In this document: positions 52,531-61,193 of the stretch, piece after piece
How the letters are laid out: every line of letters begins with the position of its first letter
Numbering within the stretch: position 1 is the first letter of the stretch
DNA from: Bradyrhizobium embrapense
GTDB lineage: Bacteria; Pseudomonadota; Alphaproteobacteria; Rhizobiales; Xanthobacteraceae
Length of the DNA: 64,000 nt
Assembly (NCBI RefSeq): GCF_001189235.2
Contig: NZ_LFIP02000003.1
Coordinates: forward strand, 1 to 64,000
Reading direction: 5' to 3'
The notes under the pieces: generated by a model
What the model saw: the letters and a program-made list of their open reading frames with translations, nothing else
The model's database searches: none
Told to the model about the DNA's origin: nothing
Made by a program: the position numbers and the translations under genes

Positions 52531-53837
52531 TCTTTCACGAGTTGTGTGCGCGCGATCAAGACCAGGACCGCCGCGACCAGGAGAACGCCTGTGACCACGA
52601 GGAATCCGGTGGTGAAGCTGCCCGAGGCATCCTTGGCGCGTCCGATCACGATCGGGATCGTCGCGCCTCCGATGCTGCCGATCATGCCGACCAGACCGAT
52701 CGCTCCCGGCGCGCTCTGCCGCGACATGTAGGACTGCGGAATGGTCCAGAACACGGCCTGCGTACCATAGACGCCGACATTGGCAACCATGAATCCGATG
52801 ATGATCCAGGCCGGCGATGTGGAGAACGCAGCGATGGCGAAGCCCACCGCCGCGATCACGAAGGTCGTCGCGGCATAGTAGAACCGCTCACCGACGTGAT
52901 CGGAGTGCCGCGACAGTGCAATCATGCCGATCAGGCCGGCGATCGGCGGGATCGCGGTGACGAAGCCGACCTGCGAATTCGGCAGGCCGAACGACTTGAT
53001 GATCTGCGGCAGCCAGGGAAACAGCGACGCCAGCCCGCAGAACAGGCCGAAGTTGCACAGGCCGAACAGCAGCACCATCGGCTTGGTGATGGTCCTGAGC
53101 ACGCCCTCGGCGTGCACCACGCCGGTTGCCTTGGCATCGCGCTCCAGCGCGCCGGTCAGCCAGTTGCGCTGCGCCGTCGACAGCCAGCTCGCCTGCTGTG
53201 GATGGTCGGTCAGATAGAAGATGCCGACGATCCCCAGGATCACGGGCGGCACGCCTTCGAGGATGAACAGCCATTTCCAGCCGGAAATGCCGAACACCCC
53301 GTTCAGCTCGAGGATGGCGCCTGAAATCAGCGAGGCGAAGATGTAGGAGATCGGTACCGCATAATTGAACATGGCGTTGTAGCGGGCGCGATAGCTGAAC
53401 GGAAACCAGAGGCTCAGCAGCAGCATGACGCCGGGAAACAGGCCGGACTCGGCAAAGCCGAGGAAGCCGCGGAAAGCATAGAGGCTCAATGGGCCCTGCG
53501 TGAAGGCCATTAGCACGGTGGCGATGCCCCACAGGATCGCGATCCGCGTCAGCGTGATACGGGCGCCGTATTTGCTGAGGATGAGATTGCTCGGGATCTC
53601 GAAGATCGAATAGGTGAAATACATGATCCCGACCGCGATGCCGAACATCTCGGCATTGAGGCCGAGTTCCTTGTTCATCTGCAACGCGGCAAAGGAGATG
53701 TTGCCGCGGTCGAGAATGGCGAGGAAGTACATCGCCATCACGAACCACATCAGGCGCAGCGCGACCTTGCGGACGGTGCTGCGCTCGATCTCATCGGCGG
53801 TCGCACTCGCCCCCTTGTCCATCACGACTTCGGTCAT
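52527..53837 (-). CDS. MFS transporter, anion:cation symporter (ACS) type
   Basis: The 436-residue protein has twelve membrane helices. It resembles the tartrate/phthalate permease group (ACS family): AILDRGNISFAALQMNKELG in helix 1, GFLGFAESGLFPGVMLLLSL in helix 4, and a charged N-terminus. Such carriers import organic acids, often aromatic ones, which fits its place between the oxygenase subunits and the MarR gene. The substrate is presumably that of the oxygenase. Confidence 0.9.
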   Translation of the reverse strand: MTEVVMDKGASATADEIERSTVRKVALRLMWFVMAMYFLAILDRGNISFAALQMNKELGLNAEMFGIAVGIMYFTYSIFEIPSNLILSKYGARITLTRIAILWGIATVLMAFTQGPLSLYAFRGFLGFAESGLFPGVMLLLSLWFPFSYRARYNAMFNYAVPISYIFASLISGAILELNGVFGISGWKWLFILEGVPPVILGIVGIFYLTDHPQQASWLSTAQRNWLTGALERDAKATGVVHAEGVLRTITKPMVLLFGLCNFGLFCGLASLFPWLPQIIKSFGLPNSQVGFVTAIPPIAGLIGMIALSRHSDHVGERFYYAATTFVIAAVGFAIAAFSTSPAWIIIGFMVANVGVYGTQAVFWTIPQSYMSRQSAPGAIGLVGMIGSIGGATIPIVIGRAKDASGSFTTGFLVVTGVLLVAAVLVLIARTQLVKE

Positions 53838-53875
53838 CCGGCTTCCCCCCGATTCTTGATTATTTGACGGTCGCG

Positions 53876-54199
53876 CTATGCGGGCAGGCAGACTTCCAGC
53901 CTGTCGCCAACCACACGGACCGGATAGGTCTGGATGTCGACCTCGACCGGACTGGTCAGCGCCTCGCCGGTCCTGATGTCGAAGCGGCCCATATGCAGCG
54001 GGCATTCGATCTCGCAGCCGTCCAGCATGCCGTCGGACAGCAGCGCTTCCGCGTGGGTGCAGATGTTGCTGGTGGCGTAGTACTCGCTGCCGACGCGATA
54101 GAGCGCGATGTGGCGGCCTGCGATCTCGATGCCGTGGGGCTCGCCTTCGTTCAGCGCGCCGAGCGCGGCGGCCTCGTGCCAGATTTCCTGATCCGCCAT
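53876..54199 (-). CDS. Rieske 2Fe-2S ferredoxin of the aromatic oxygenase
   Basis: The 107-residue protein starts at ATG 54199 after GAGAGG. Rieske cluster ligands are C47 and H49 (CTHAE) and C66 and H69 (CPLHMGRFD). It shuttles electrons to the terminal oxygenase. Its gene follows the beta-subunit gene by 8 nt. The matching ferredoxin reductase is not in the window. Confidence 0.93.
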   Translation of the reverse strand: MADQEIWHEAAALGALNEGEPHGIEIAGRHIALYRVGSEYYATSNICTHAEALLSDGMLDGCEIECPLHMGRFDIRTGEALTSPVEVDIQTYPVRVVGDRLEVCLPA

Positions 54200-54207
54200 A
54201 TAGCCTC

Positions 54208-54726
54208 TCAAATGCTGTAGAAATCGAGCACGGTCGGGACCCGGTCATTGACCAGCGTGATGACCTTGCGCGTGATCTTCCAAATGTCGCCGTCACGCCG
54301 CAGCGTGTGCGCGTAGCGTCCATGGCGCAGATGCTCCTTGGCGACGCGCGGGTCGTAGACGTGGACCGAGAACACCGAGTGACAGGTGATCTCGCCAGGC
54401 GCGCTCTCGGACGCCTCCAGGTTCGAGATCTGGTGCACGGTGCGCGGCAACGGCAGCGCGGTGATCGACTTGCGCGACTCGATGCGCGCGATCCGCTCTT
54501 CCAGCCCGCGCCGTGCATCGTGGTAGAGCAGCGAGACCTGCGTCTTGGGATCGCTGGTGGTGGTGTATTCGTCGAGCCATCCCGGCACCCAATAGACGGC
54601 GTCCTCGCTGTACATCGCGACCCAATCGGTCCATTCGCCGGTATCGAGCAGGCGGGCCTCGCGGAAGATGATCGCGGCCGCGATCGCGTGCGCGTCGGCT
54701 TGTTCGATTGCGCTAGCAGCCATCAT
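54208..54726 (-). CDS. Aromatic-ring-hydroxylating dioxygenase, beta subunit
   Basis: The 172-residue NTF2-like subunit opens with FREARLLDTGEWTDWVAMYS and closes with ITLVNDRVPTVLDFYSI, typical of the small subunits of Rieske non-haem iron oxygenases. It is structural and supports the hexamer. The start ATG 54726 overlaps the alpha-subunit stop by 4 nt. Confidence 0.93.
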   Translation of the reverse strand: MMAASAIEQADAHAIAAAIIFREARLLDTGEWTDWVAMYSEDAVYWVPGWLDEYTTTSDPKTQVSLLYHDARRGLEERIARIESRKSITALPLPRTVHQISNLEASESAPGEITCHSVFSVHVYDPRVAKEHLRHGRYAHTLRRDGDIWKITRKVITLVNDRVPTVLDFYSI

Positions 54727-56096
54727 GCCGGCTCCCCCGCGGCGTGCTGCAACAGCCTGCGCCACTCGCGATAGCCGGGGTGGAAATTGGTCTCGCCGCC
54801 GAAGCTGGTGGGGCCGAACGACCATTCGGACGCCGTAATCCCGAGCTCGCGCGAATGCGCGCTCTCGCCGTGGCCGACGTCTGCAACGCCCCGCAGATAG
54901 CCTTGCGTGGGTGCGGCTGATGTCGCTTCATAGCCGGTCTGGCAGAATTCATACATCACGTTGTCGTCGGAGCTCGCGAGCCCCGAAGCGTTGAAGAAAT
55001 CCTCGTAGTTGCGAATCCGAAGGGTGCGCGCCGCGGCGCTTTCGCCGACCGGAGCGAGACAATGCGACACCATCTCGGTCTTGTCCGGTGCCAGCGGCCG
55101 CCAGGTCCGCACCTGCGCCGACAGGATGTCGATCACCTGCAGGTTCGGAAAGATCGTGAGGTTGCGCTGGCGAAGCATCCACTTGGCGCGGGTACTGCCG
55201 ACCCGCTGCCGCACCGCATCGAGACGCGCCGGGTCCATCCCGAGCGGACGGCCATAGAGCTGCGTTCGCTTGATCGACCAGTTCACGGCGTGGCCATAGT
55301 CGAAGCTGAAGCTGCCTTGTCCTTCCTGCTCGCCCTCCGGCTCCACCGTGAAGCCGGCGTCGGGTCCGGCGTTAGCGTTGCGCTTCTTCAGGATATCGAC
55401 GTAGGAGCTGTGGGTGGTGGCGAAATGATAATAGTCGAGGCCGTTCTCGAACTGCAGCTTCCAGTTCGCATCGAACGTATAGGTGCTGGCGCCGGGCACG
55501 AACTCGACCTGGCCGCTGTCGCTCTGATCGATGATGAGGTCGAGGAAGGCGCGGGTGTCGCCGAGAAATTCTTCCAGCGGCGGGACGTCGGCCGAGAGGC
55601 TGGCGAACATGAATCCGCGGTATGAGCCGAGCCGCGCGACCGGGAGCAGGTCGTGGTTCTGGTTCGAGAATGACGGCGGATACTGCCCGCTCGCTTCCTC
55701 CGTCACCGAGATGTTGCGCCCGCTCGAGTCATAGGCCCAGCCATGATAGCGGCAGACATGGAATTTCTGCCGGCCCTGCTTGAACGGGCAGACGATCGTG
55801 CCGCGATGCCGGCAGGTGTTGAGGAACGCGCCGACCTTGCCGTCGGCGCTGCGCATCACCAGAATCGGATGCCGGCCGATATGGGTGGTGACGAAGTCGT
55901 TGGGCCGCGCGACCTGGGATTCCAGGCCGATGAAATTCCACGTGGCCTCGAAGATATGCCTGAGCTCGGCATCGAATACGTCCGGATCAGTGAATATCCG
56001 GCGATCGACCTCGAATATGCGTTCGCTGGGGCGGTCGTCAATCAGCCGGGAAATCTCGCGCAGCCGTGCCGCGTGGTTCTGCGAAGCAGCGTTCAT
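54723..56096 (-). CDS. Aromatic-ring-hydroxylating dioxygenase, alpha subunit
   Basis: The 457-residue catalytic subunit starts at ATG 56096 behind AGGGAGG. Rieske ligands are C95, H97, C115 and H118. The non-haem iron ligands are H224 and H229 in DYYHFATTH with bridging D221, and an Asp near 377-378 (SSDDNVMYE). It adds O2 to an aromatic ring using electrons from the ferredoxin. The overall style is that of benzoate/anthranilate/salicylate-type oxygenases; the actual substrate is not determined. It heads the operon alpha-beta-ferredoxin-MFS-MarR. Confidence 0.94.
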   Translation of the reverse strand: MNAASQNHAARLREISRLIDDRPSERIFEVDRRIFTDPDVFDAELRHIFEATWNFIGLESQVARPNDFVTTHIGRHPILVMRSADGKVGAFLNTCRHRGTIVCPFKQGRQKFHVCRYHGWAYDSSGRNISVTEEASGQYPPSFSNQNHDLLPVARLGSYRGFMFASLSADVPPLEEFLGDTRAFLDLIIDQSDSGQVEFVPGASTYTFDANWKLQFENGLDYYHFATTHSSYVDILKKRNANAGPDAGFTVEPEGEQEGQGSFSFDYGHAVNWSIKRTQLYGRPLGMDPARLDAVRQRVGSTRAKWMLRQRNLTIFPNLQVIDILSAQVRTWRPLAPDKTEMVSHCLAPVGESAAARTLRIRNYEDFFNASGLASSDDNVMYEFCQTGYEATSAAPTQGYLRGVADVGHGESAHSRELGITASEWSFGPTSFGGETNFHPGYREWRRLLQHAAGEPA

Positions 56097-56182
56097 CACG
56101 TCCTCCCTACGACTTGCCGCCGGCCGCAAGGCGCGTTCCGCGGCGGGAACAGCCGGCTTGATCGCCAATCTTGAACGACTCT

Positions 56183-56202
56183 ATAGTTGTCATGACAACT
56201 AT
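56183..56202. promoter_or_regulatory. Perfect 20-bp palindrome, likely MarR operator
   Basis: ATAGTTGTCATGACAACTAT is perfectly self-complementary and lies 87 nt before the alpha-subunit ATG in an AT-rich dip. Size, symmetry and the operon's own MarR gene fit a MarR-dimer site. Confidence 0.75.
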
Positions 56203-56309
56203 GGTCAAGGCGATTGGTGGACCTGACCGGACGCTGTGAGGCCGGGGCCGCGTGGAACGGGCGGCGGGATGCCGCGAATGGAGCCCGCGCGTGCAGCGCG
56301 GAATCATGC

Positions 56310-57206
56310 TCAGGTCTTGCGCGCCGGCGCGGTCAGGATGATCCCGTCATCGATCAAAGTGCGGCAGATCTTCTTCAACGTTGCAATCGCTTCGCGCGTC
56401 GCCCGGCTCACCGGCCGTCCGCGCGGCAGCGCCAGCACGCGGTCGGCGCGCATCCACGGCAACAACGCTGCCGATAGCACGCCGTCGGCCACTTCCTGGT
56501 GAATGCCGGAGAACGGCAGCAATGCATAGCCGAGGCCGGATGCCACCATGCGCTTCATCGGGGTGCTGTTGTCGACCCGCACCGCACAGCGCATTGTCGA
56601 CGGGAACGGGTTGCGGCTGAGCGGGCCAACGGCGGCCGGCAAGGCGTCGAACTCTTTGCGGGTCAGCCTGCCGCGCTTCAGTAGCGGATCGCGCGCTGGC
56701 CCGATCAGAAACACCTGCTCGACAACCAGCGTTTCATAGTCGAGATGGTCATTGGGGGACGGCGTCGTCACGATCGCCAGATCGAGCTCGCCCCGCAACA
56801 GGCGTTCGGACGCGTTCTCGGTCAGGCCTTCATTCAACTCGAGCCGCACGCGCGGAAATTGCTTCACGAAGGCCTGGGCAAGCGGCGGGTAGAGGATATC
56901 GCCGAGGCTTGGCGGCGCGCCGATCCGCACCGTGCCGCTCGGCTCGCGATTTTCCGTGCGTACCTCGGCCTTGATGTCGTCGATGGTGCCAAGCAGCCAG
57001 CGCCCGCGCGCGAGCAGCACCTTGCCGGATTCCGTGACCGAGACGCCGCGTGCGCCGCGTTCGAGCAGGGCGCCGCCCAATTCGTCTTCGAGTTCCTTGA
57101 CGTGGCGGCTGAGCGCCGATTGGGCGACGTTCAGCGTGCTCGCGGCGGCGGCAAAGCCGCTGCGCTCGGCAACGGCGACGAAATAGCGGATCTGCCGCAG
57201 GTCCAT
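56310..57206 (-). CDS. LysR-family transcriptional regulator
   Basis: The 298-residue protein has an N-terminal winged helix (DLRQIRYFVAVAERSGFAAA and NVAQSALSRHVKELEDELGG) and a periplasmic-binding-like effector domain (VRIGAPPSLGDILYPPLAQA). ATG 57206 is favoured by a GGAG upstream; 57221 is possible. It is divergent from the FAD monooxygenase gene, the normal arrangement for LysR activators, and also lies upstream of the oxygenase operon on the same strand. Confidence 0.92.
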   Translation of the reverse strand: MDLRQIRYFVAVAERSGFAAAASTLNVAQSALSRHVKELEDELGGALLERGARGVSVTESGKVLLARGRWLLGTIDDIKAEVRTENREPSGTVRIGAPPSLGDILYPPLAQAFVKQFPRVRLELNEGLTENASERLLRGELDLAIVTTPSPNDHLDYETLVVEQVFLIGPARDPLLKRGRLTRKEFDALPAAVGPLSRNPFPSTMRCAVRVDNSTPMKRMVASGLGYALLPFSGIHQEVADGVLSAALLPWMRADRVLALPRGRPVSRATREAIATLKKICRTLIDDGIILTAPARKT

Positions 57207-57218
57207 GACGGGGCACTC

Positions 57219-57235
57219 CATCTCAAATCGAGATG
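57219..57235. promoter_or_regulatory. Inverted repeat at the LysR-monooxygenase promoter
   Basis: CATCTC-AAATC-GAGATG is a perfect 6-bp inverted repeat 13 nt upstream of the LysR ATG. Together with the GATACC copies at 57235-57277 it marks the AT-rich 110-nt divergent region. Confidence 0.4.
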
Positions 57236-57316
57236 GATACCATATCAAACATATTCTTGTGAGATACCAAAAAGAGCGCAGTCTCTTCGCAACGGTCAAA
57301 CGGAGGAGAGACGAGG

Positions 57317-58936
57317 ATGGGCATCGCCACCGATGAGGCACGCCAGACGTCCGTATTCATCGCCGGCGGCGGGCCGGTCGGGCTTGCGATGTCACTGCTG
57401 CTCGATCGCTTCGGCATCGACTGCGTGGTGGTCGAGAAGAGCCCGACGACGACGGATCATCCGAAGTCGCGCGGCTGCTGGGTCCGCACCATGGAGATCT
57501 TCCGGCAGTGGGGGATCGAGCAGGCGATCCGCGAGCGCGGCCTGCAGGACAACTCCGACATGTTCGTGTTCCTCGACAGCATCGCGGGTCACGAGTTCGG
57601 CCGCACCCGTCCCGAGCCGAATGTCGGTCACACCCCCGCCTGGAAGAGCCTGGTTGCCCAGGACGCCGTCGAGGAGGAAATCCTGCGGGTGGTCGAGAAG
57701 TCCAGACACGCCACCGTGCTGTTCAACACGGCCTGTGAATCGTTCGAGGAGACCAACAGCGGCGTTAACGTCACGACACGTTGCGAGAAGAGCGGCGAGG
57801 TGACGCAGTGGACGGCGACTTATTTGATCGCCGCCGATGGCGCGGGCAGCCAGACCCGGCGCAGCGCCGGGATCGAGATGGTCGGGCCGTCCACGCTGGC
57901 GGTGATGTCGAACGAGTACTGGCGGGCCGACCTGTCGCGGCTGCCGATCGCGCGCGAGGCCGCCGGCTTCATCATCGTCCCTGACAGGCCCGATCTGCCG
58001 CGCGCCGCCATCCTGAACACCAACGGCCGGGATCGCTGGCTGACCGTGACGCAAATCGGCCTGACCAAGGACGATCGCGAGCGGCCTTGGACCGACCAGG
58101 AGTTCATCGAGATCGCGCGCGGTCATGTCGGCATTCCCGACCTCGATGTCACGCTTCTGAACCGTTCGATCTGGCGCGTCAGCATGCAGGTGGCCGAGAC
58201 CTTTCGAAAGGGGCGGGTGTTTCTCGTCGGCGACTGCGCGCACCGCTTTCCGCCCACCGGCGGCTTCGGCCTCAACTCCGGCGTTCAGGACGCGCATAAT
58301 CTCGCCTGGAAGCTCGCCTTCGTGCTCAAGGGCCTCGCGGACGAGAAGCTGCTCGACAGCTATTCCAGTGAGCGCCGCCCGATCGCGCAATCCAATGCCA
58401 ATTTCAGCTACGGCAATCGGCTGCGGTTCGGGCTGACCGACGACGCCGTGCGTTCGCGCAATCCGGACCGGATCAGGTTCTGGATCAACGACATGGACAA
58501 TCATTTGCACAGCATCGGGCAGAACCTCGGGCACAATTACGAGGAAGGCGCTGTCATCCCCGATGGCACCGTCGCGAAGGCGTTGAACTCCCGCTACTAC
58601 ACGCCGACCGACCGTCCCGGCGCGCGCTTTCCGCATATGTGGCTCGAGCCGTCGCGCAAGACATCGACGCTCGACTGGTTCGACAAGGAATTCACCGTCG
58701 TCACCGGGCCGCTCGGCGCCGAATGGCTCGAGGCGGGAAGGCAGGTGTCGGAGAAGACCGGCATGCCGCTATCGCTGAAACAGCTGCCGTCAGCCGACCC
58801 GGCGGATGGATTCCAGCTCGGCATGCGCGGCGCCGTGCTGGTGCGGCCCGATGGGCACGTGGCGTGGCGGATGCCGTGGCTGCCGTCGGATCCGGCGAAG
58901 GAATTGGCCGGCGCCCTTTCAACGCTGCTGCATTGA
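57317..58936 (+). CDS. FAD-dependent aromatic monooxygenase (MhpA-like)
   Basis: The 539-residue class A flavoprotein hydroxylase has an FAD motif GGGPVG at 17-22, the DG motif DGAGS (174-178) and the GD motif VGDCAHRFPP (304-313). It would hydroxylate a phenolic ring using NAD(P)H and O2. GGAGGAGAG precedes the ATG. It is the first gene of a plus-strand set with a hydrolase 11 nt on, an MFS transporter and an M24 hydrolase, divergent from a LysR regulator. Confidence 0.93.
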   Translation: MGIATDEARQTSVFIAGGGPVGLAMSLLLDRFGIDCVVVEKSPTTTDHPKSRGCWVRTMEIFRQWGIEQAIRERGLQDNSDMFVFLDSIAGHEFGRTRPEPNVGHTPAWKSLVAQDAVEEEILRVVEKSRHATVLFNTACESFEETNSGVNVTTRCEKSGEVTQWTATYLIAADGAGSQTRRSAGIEMVGPSTLAVMSNEYWRADLSRLPIAREAAGFIIVPDRPDLPRAAILNTNGRDRWLTVTQIGLTKDDRERPWTDQEFIEIARGHVGIPDLDVTLLNRSIWRVSMQVAETFRKGRVFLVGDCAHRFPPTGGFGLNSGVQDAHNLAWKLAFVLKGLADEKLLDSYSSERRPIAQSNANFSYGNRLRFGLTDDAVRSRNPDRIRFWINDMDNHLHSIGQNLGHNYEEGAVIPDGTVAKALNSRYYTPTDRPGARFPHMWLEPSRKTSTLDWFDKEFTVVTGPLGAEWLEAGRQVSEKTGMPLSLKQLPSADPADGFQLGMRGAVLVRPDGHVAWRMPWLPSDPAKELAGALSTLLH

Positions 58937-58947
58937 CGGAGGCTCCG

Positions 58948-59739
58948 ATGCAATCGTTCGAGTCCAGCGGCGTGGTCACGGCGTTTGAGAAGACCGGACG
59001 TGGCGAGCCGATCGTGTTGCTGCATGGCGGCGAGGCCGATCATTCGATGTTCGACGGCCTTGCGCCTGCCCTCGCGGCGGATTTCACGGTGATCGCTTAC
59101 GACCAGCGCGATTCCGGCGCTACCAAAAATCCTCCGTCGTCCTATTCGCTGGCCGACCTGGCCGATGATGCCGCGGCCTTGATCAGGGGCCTCGGCTATG
59201 ATCGCGCCCATGTCTTCGGAACTTCGCTGGGCGGACAGATCGCGCAAGTGCTGGCGGCCCGCCATCCCGGCTGTATCGAACGCCTGATCCTGAGCAGCAC
59301 CTGGAAGGTCAACAGAAGCCCTCTCGACGTCAATGCGGATGTCTTCCGCACACTCGCGTCCTACCGCGCGGACACCGCCGGCAATGCGGCGAAGATCGCC
59401 GAGTTCTTCTTTCCACCTGACTATCTGCGCGCGCGGCCCGAGCTGATCGACATCTTCCGTGGCTCGAACCGCGACGACGGCCAGAAGGCACGACGCGGCG
59501 CCTTGCTCGCGCAGCCCGTCGCCGCCGATCTGACCGGCTTTGATCGTCCGACCTTGCTGCTCGCGGGCGGTGACGACCGGCTGATCCCGAACGCGGAGAC
59601 ATTTGCGCTCGCACGCGATCTTGCGCGCGTCGAGACGATGACCATCGCGGATGTCGGCCATGTCGCGTCGATCCAGGCCCCCGAGCGGGTGGCGGAAGCG
59701 GTGACGGCATTTCTCAGTTCAAAAAAGAAGGCGGCTTGA
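58948..59739 (+). CDS. Alpha/beta hydrolase (MhpC-like)
   Basis: The 263-residue protein has a nucleophile elbow GTSLGG with S93, an oxyanion segment LLHGGEADHSMFD, acid D209/D210 in LAGGDDRLIP and H238 in VGHVAS. The triad is complete. In aromatic pathways such enzymes cleave ring-fission products or esters and enol-lactones. It lies 11 nt after the monooxygenase gene. Confidence 0.9.
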   Translation: MQSFESSGVVTAFEKTGRGEPIVLLHGGEADHSMFDGLAPALAADFTVIAYDQRDSGATKNPPSSYSLADLADDAAALIRGLGYDRAHVFGTSLGGQIAQVLAARHPGCIERLILSSTWKVNRSPLDVNADVFRTLASYRADTAGNAAKIAEFFFPPDYLRARPELIDIFRGSNRDDGQKARRGALLAQPVAADLTGFDRPTLLLAGGDDRLIPNAETFALARDLARVETMTIADVGHVASIQAPERVAEAVTAFLSSKKKAA

Positions 59740-59757
59740 CAACAACAGGGGGAGACC

Positions 59758-61176
59758 ATGGCTGAGCAAACGCACGCTGTGCCGTTCGACGAAGCGCCTG
59801 TGACGACGCGCTACTGGCTATCGATCATCATCTTCGCCGTCACTGGCGTCGTCGATTTCTTCGATTTCTTTGTGGTCGGCTTTCTGGTCTCGGTGCTGGC
59901 GCCGAAATGGCACCTGACGTTCGGGCAGACCTCGATCATGCTGATGAGCGCCGGCATCGGTGCGATGCTCGGCGCGTTCGCCGCGGGGGTCCTCGCCGAT
60001 CGCTTCGGGCGCAAGCCGATGGCGGTTGCCGGCGTCCTGCTGTGCGGCCTGACCTCGGGCGCCATCGCATTCATTCCGGAGGACGGCTGGGTCGCGTTTG
60101 CGATCCTGCGTTTCTTCGTCGGCTTCGGCCTTGCCGCGGGCGCGGCCGCGGCGGTTCCTGCCATCGTCGAATTCGCGCCGACCCGGCATCGCACGCTGGT
60201 CACGAGCCTCGTGGTCGTCCCGGTCGCGTTCGGAGTGCTGTCGGCGTCGGTGACGGCGAGCTTCCTGTTGCCGCTGGTCGGCTGGCGCGGCCTGGCGGCG
60301 GTCGGCTTCCTGCCGATCATCCTCGGGATTCTCACCATGATGATCATGCCGGAATCGCCGCGCTGGCTAATCAGCAAGGGCCGCGTGCGCGAGGCGCAGG
60401 CGAGCATCCGAAAGCTCTATCGGGTCGGCGGCGATGCGTTCGCCTTGCCGGCGTTGCCGCCGGCGAACCCGGCGACATTTGCCGATCTGTTTGCCGAGCA
60501 GCGGCGCTTCTGGCTGACGGTCCTGATCTGGTTCGGCGCCAGCACGGCAAACTATGGCGTCTTCCTGTGGGGGCCGACCATCGTGGCGTTGCTGCTCGGC
60601 GTCGCGCCCCAGGATGCGGCGAAGATGTTCATCTATGTCAGCCTCGCCGGCGTCGTTGGCCGGACCGGCTTTGCCTTTCTCGCCCATCGGATTGGCCGCA
60701 AGCCATGCGGCCAGTTGATGGGCTACGGCACCGCGATCTCGCTGGCGCTTGCTGCCTGTTTCCACAACGACTTTGCCGGCTCGGTCCCGCTATTCCTGGT
60801 CTTCCTGATCATCGGCGCCGTGTTCTTCGATGGTGGCTTCTCCAACATCGGGCCCTATCCGGCGGAGATTTTTCCGGTCCAGCTTTCGGGGCGCGCGGTC
60901 GGGCTTGCCCAGCTCTCGAACGGTGTCGGCAAGATCGTGGGTCCCCTGTGTCTCGCATTGATTGCCGGTGCGGACAATGTCGTGCAACCCAGCGCGACCG
61001 CGTCGGCGGTGGCGCCGGCGTTTTTGTTTCTCGCCGGCGCGGGCCTTCTGATCGGACTTGCCTTCACCTTCCTCGGCGTCGAGCCGCACGGACGTCCGGT
61101 CGCTCTGTTTGGTGACAACATGGGCTCGAACGCCGCGCCGAAACCGCTGGCAGCAAAAGCGTCCGCGGGACAGTGA
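59758..61176 (+). CDS. MFS transporter, sugar-porter/aromatic-acid type
   Basis: The 472-residue protein has twelve helices. MFS motif LADRFGRKP follows helix 2, and PESPRWLISKGRVREA in the central loop is the pattern of sugar-porter-like and niacin/aromatic acid carriers. It is probably the importer of the pathway substrate and lies 18 nt after the hydrolase gene. The stop overlaps an in-frame GTG of the next gene. Confidence 0.9.
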   Translation: MAEQTHAVPFDEAPVTTRYWLSIIIFAVTGVVDFFDFFVVGFLVSVLAPKWHLTFGQTSIMLMSAGIGAMLGAFAAGVLADRFGRKPMAVAGVLLCGLTSGAIAFIPEDGWVAFAILRFFVGFGLAAGAAAAVPAIVEFAPTRHRTLVTSLVVVPVAFGVLSASVTASFLLPLVGWRGLAAVGFLPIILGILTMMIMPESPRWLISKGRVREAQASIRKLYRVGGDAFALPALPPANPATFADLFAEQRRFWLTVLIWFGASTANYGVFLWGPTIVALLLGVAPQDAAKMFIYVSLAGVVGRTGFAFLAHRIGRKPCGQLMGYGTAISLALAACFHNDFAGSVPLFLVFLIIGAVFFDGGFSNIGPYPAEIFPVQLSGRAVGLAQLSNGVGKIVGPLCLALIAGADNVVQPSATASAVAPAFLFLAGAGLLIGLAFTFLGVEPHGRPVALFGDNMGSNAAPKPLAAKASAGQ

Positions 61177-61193
61177 AAACGAAAGGGCATATC

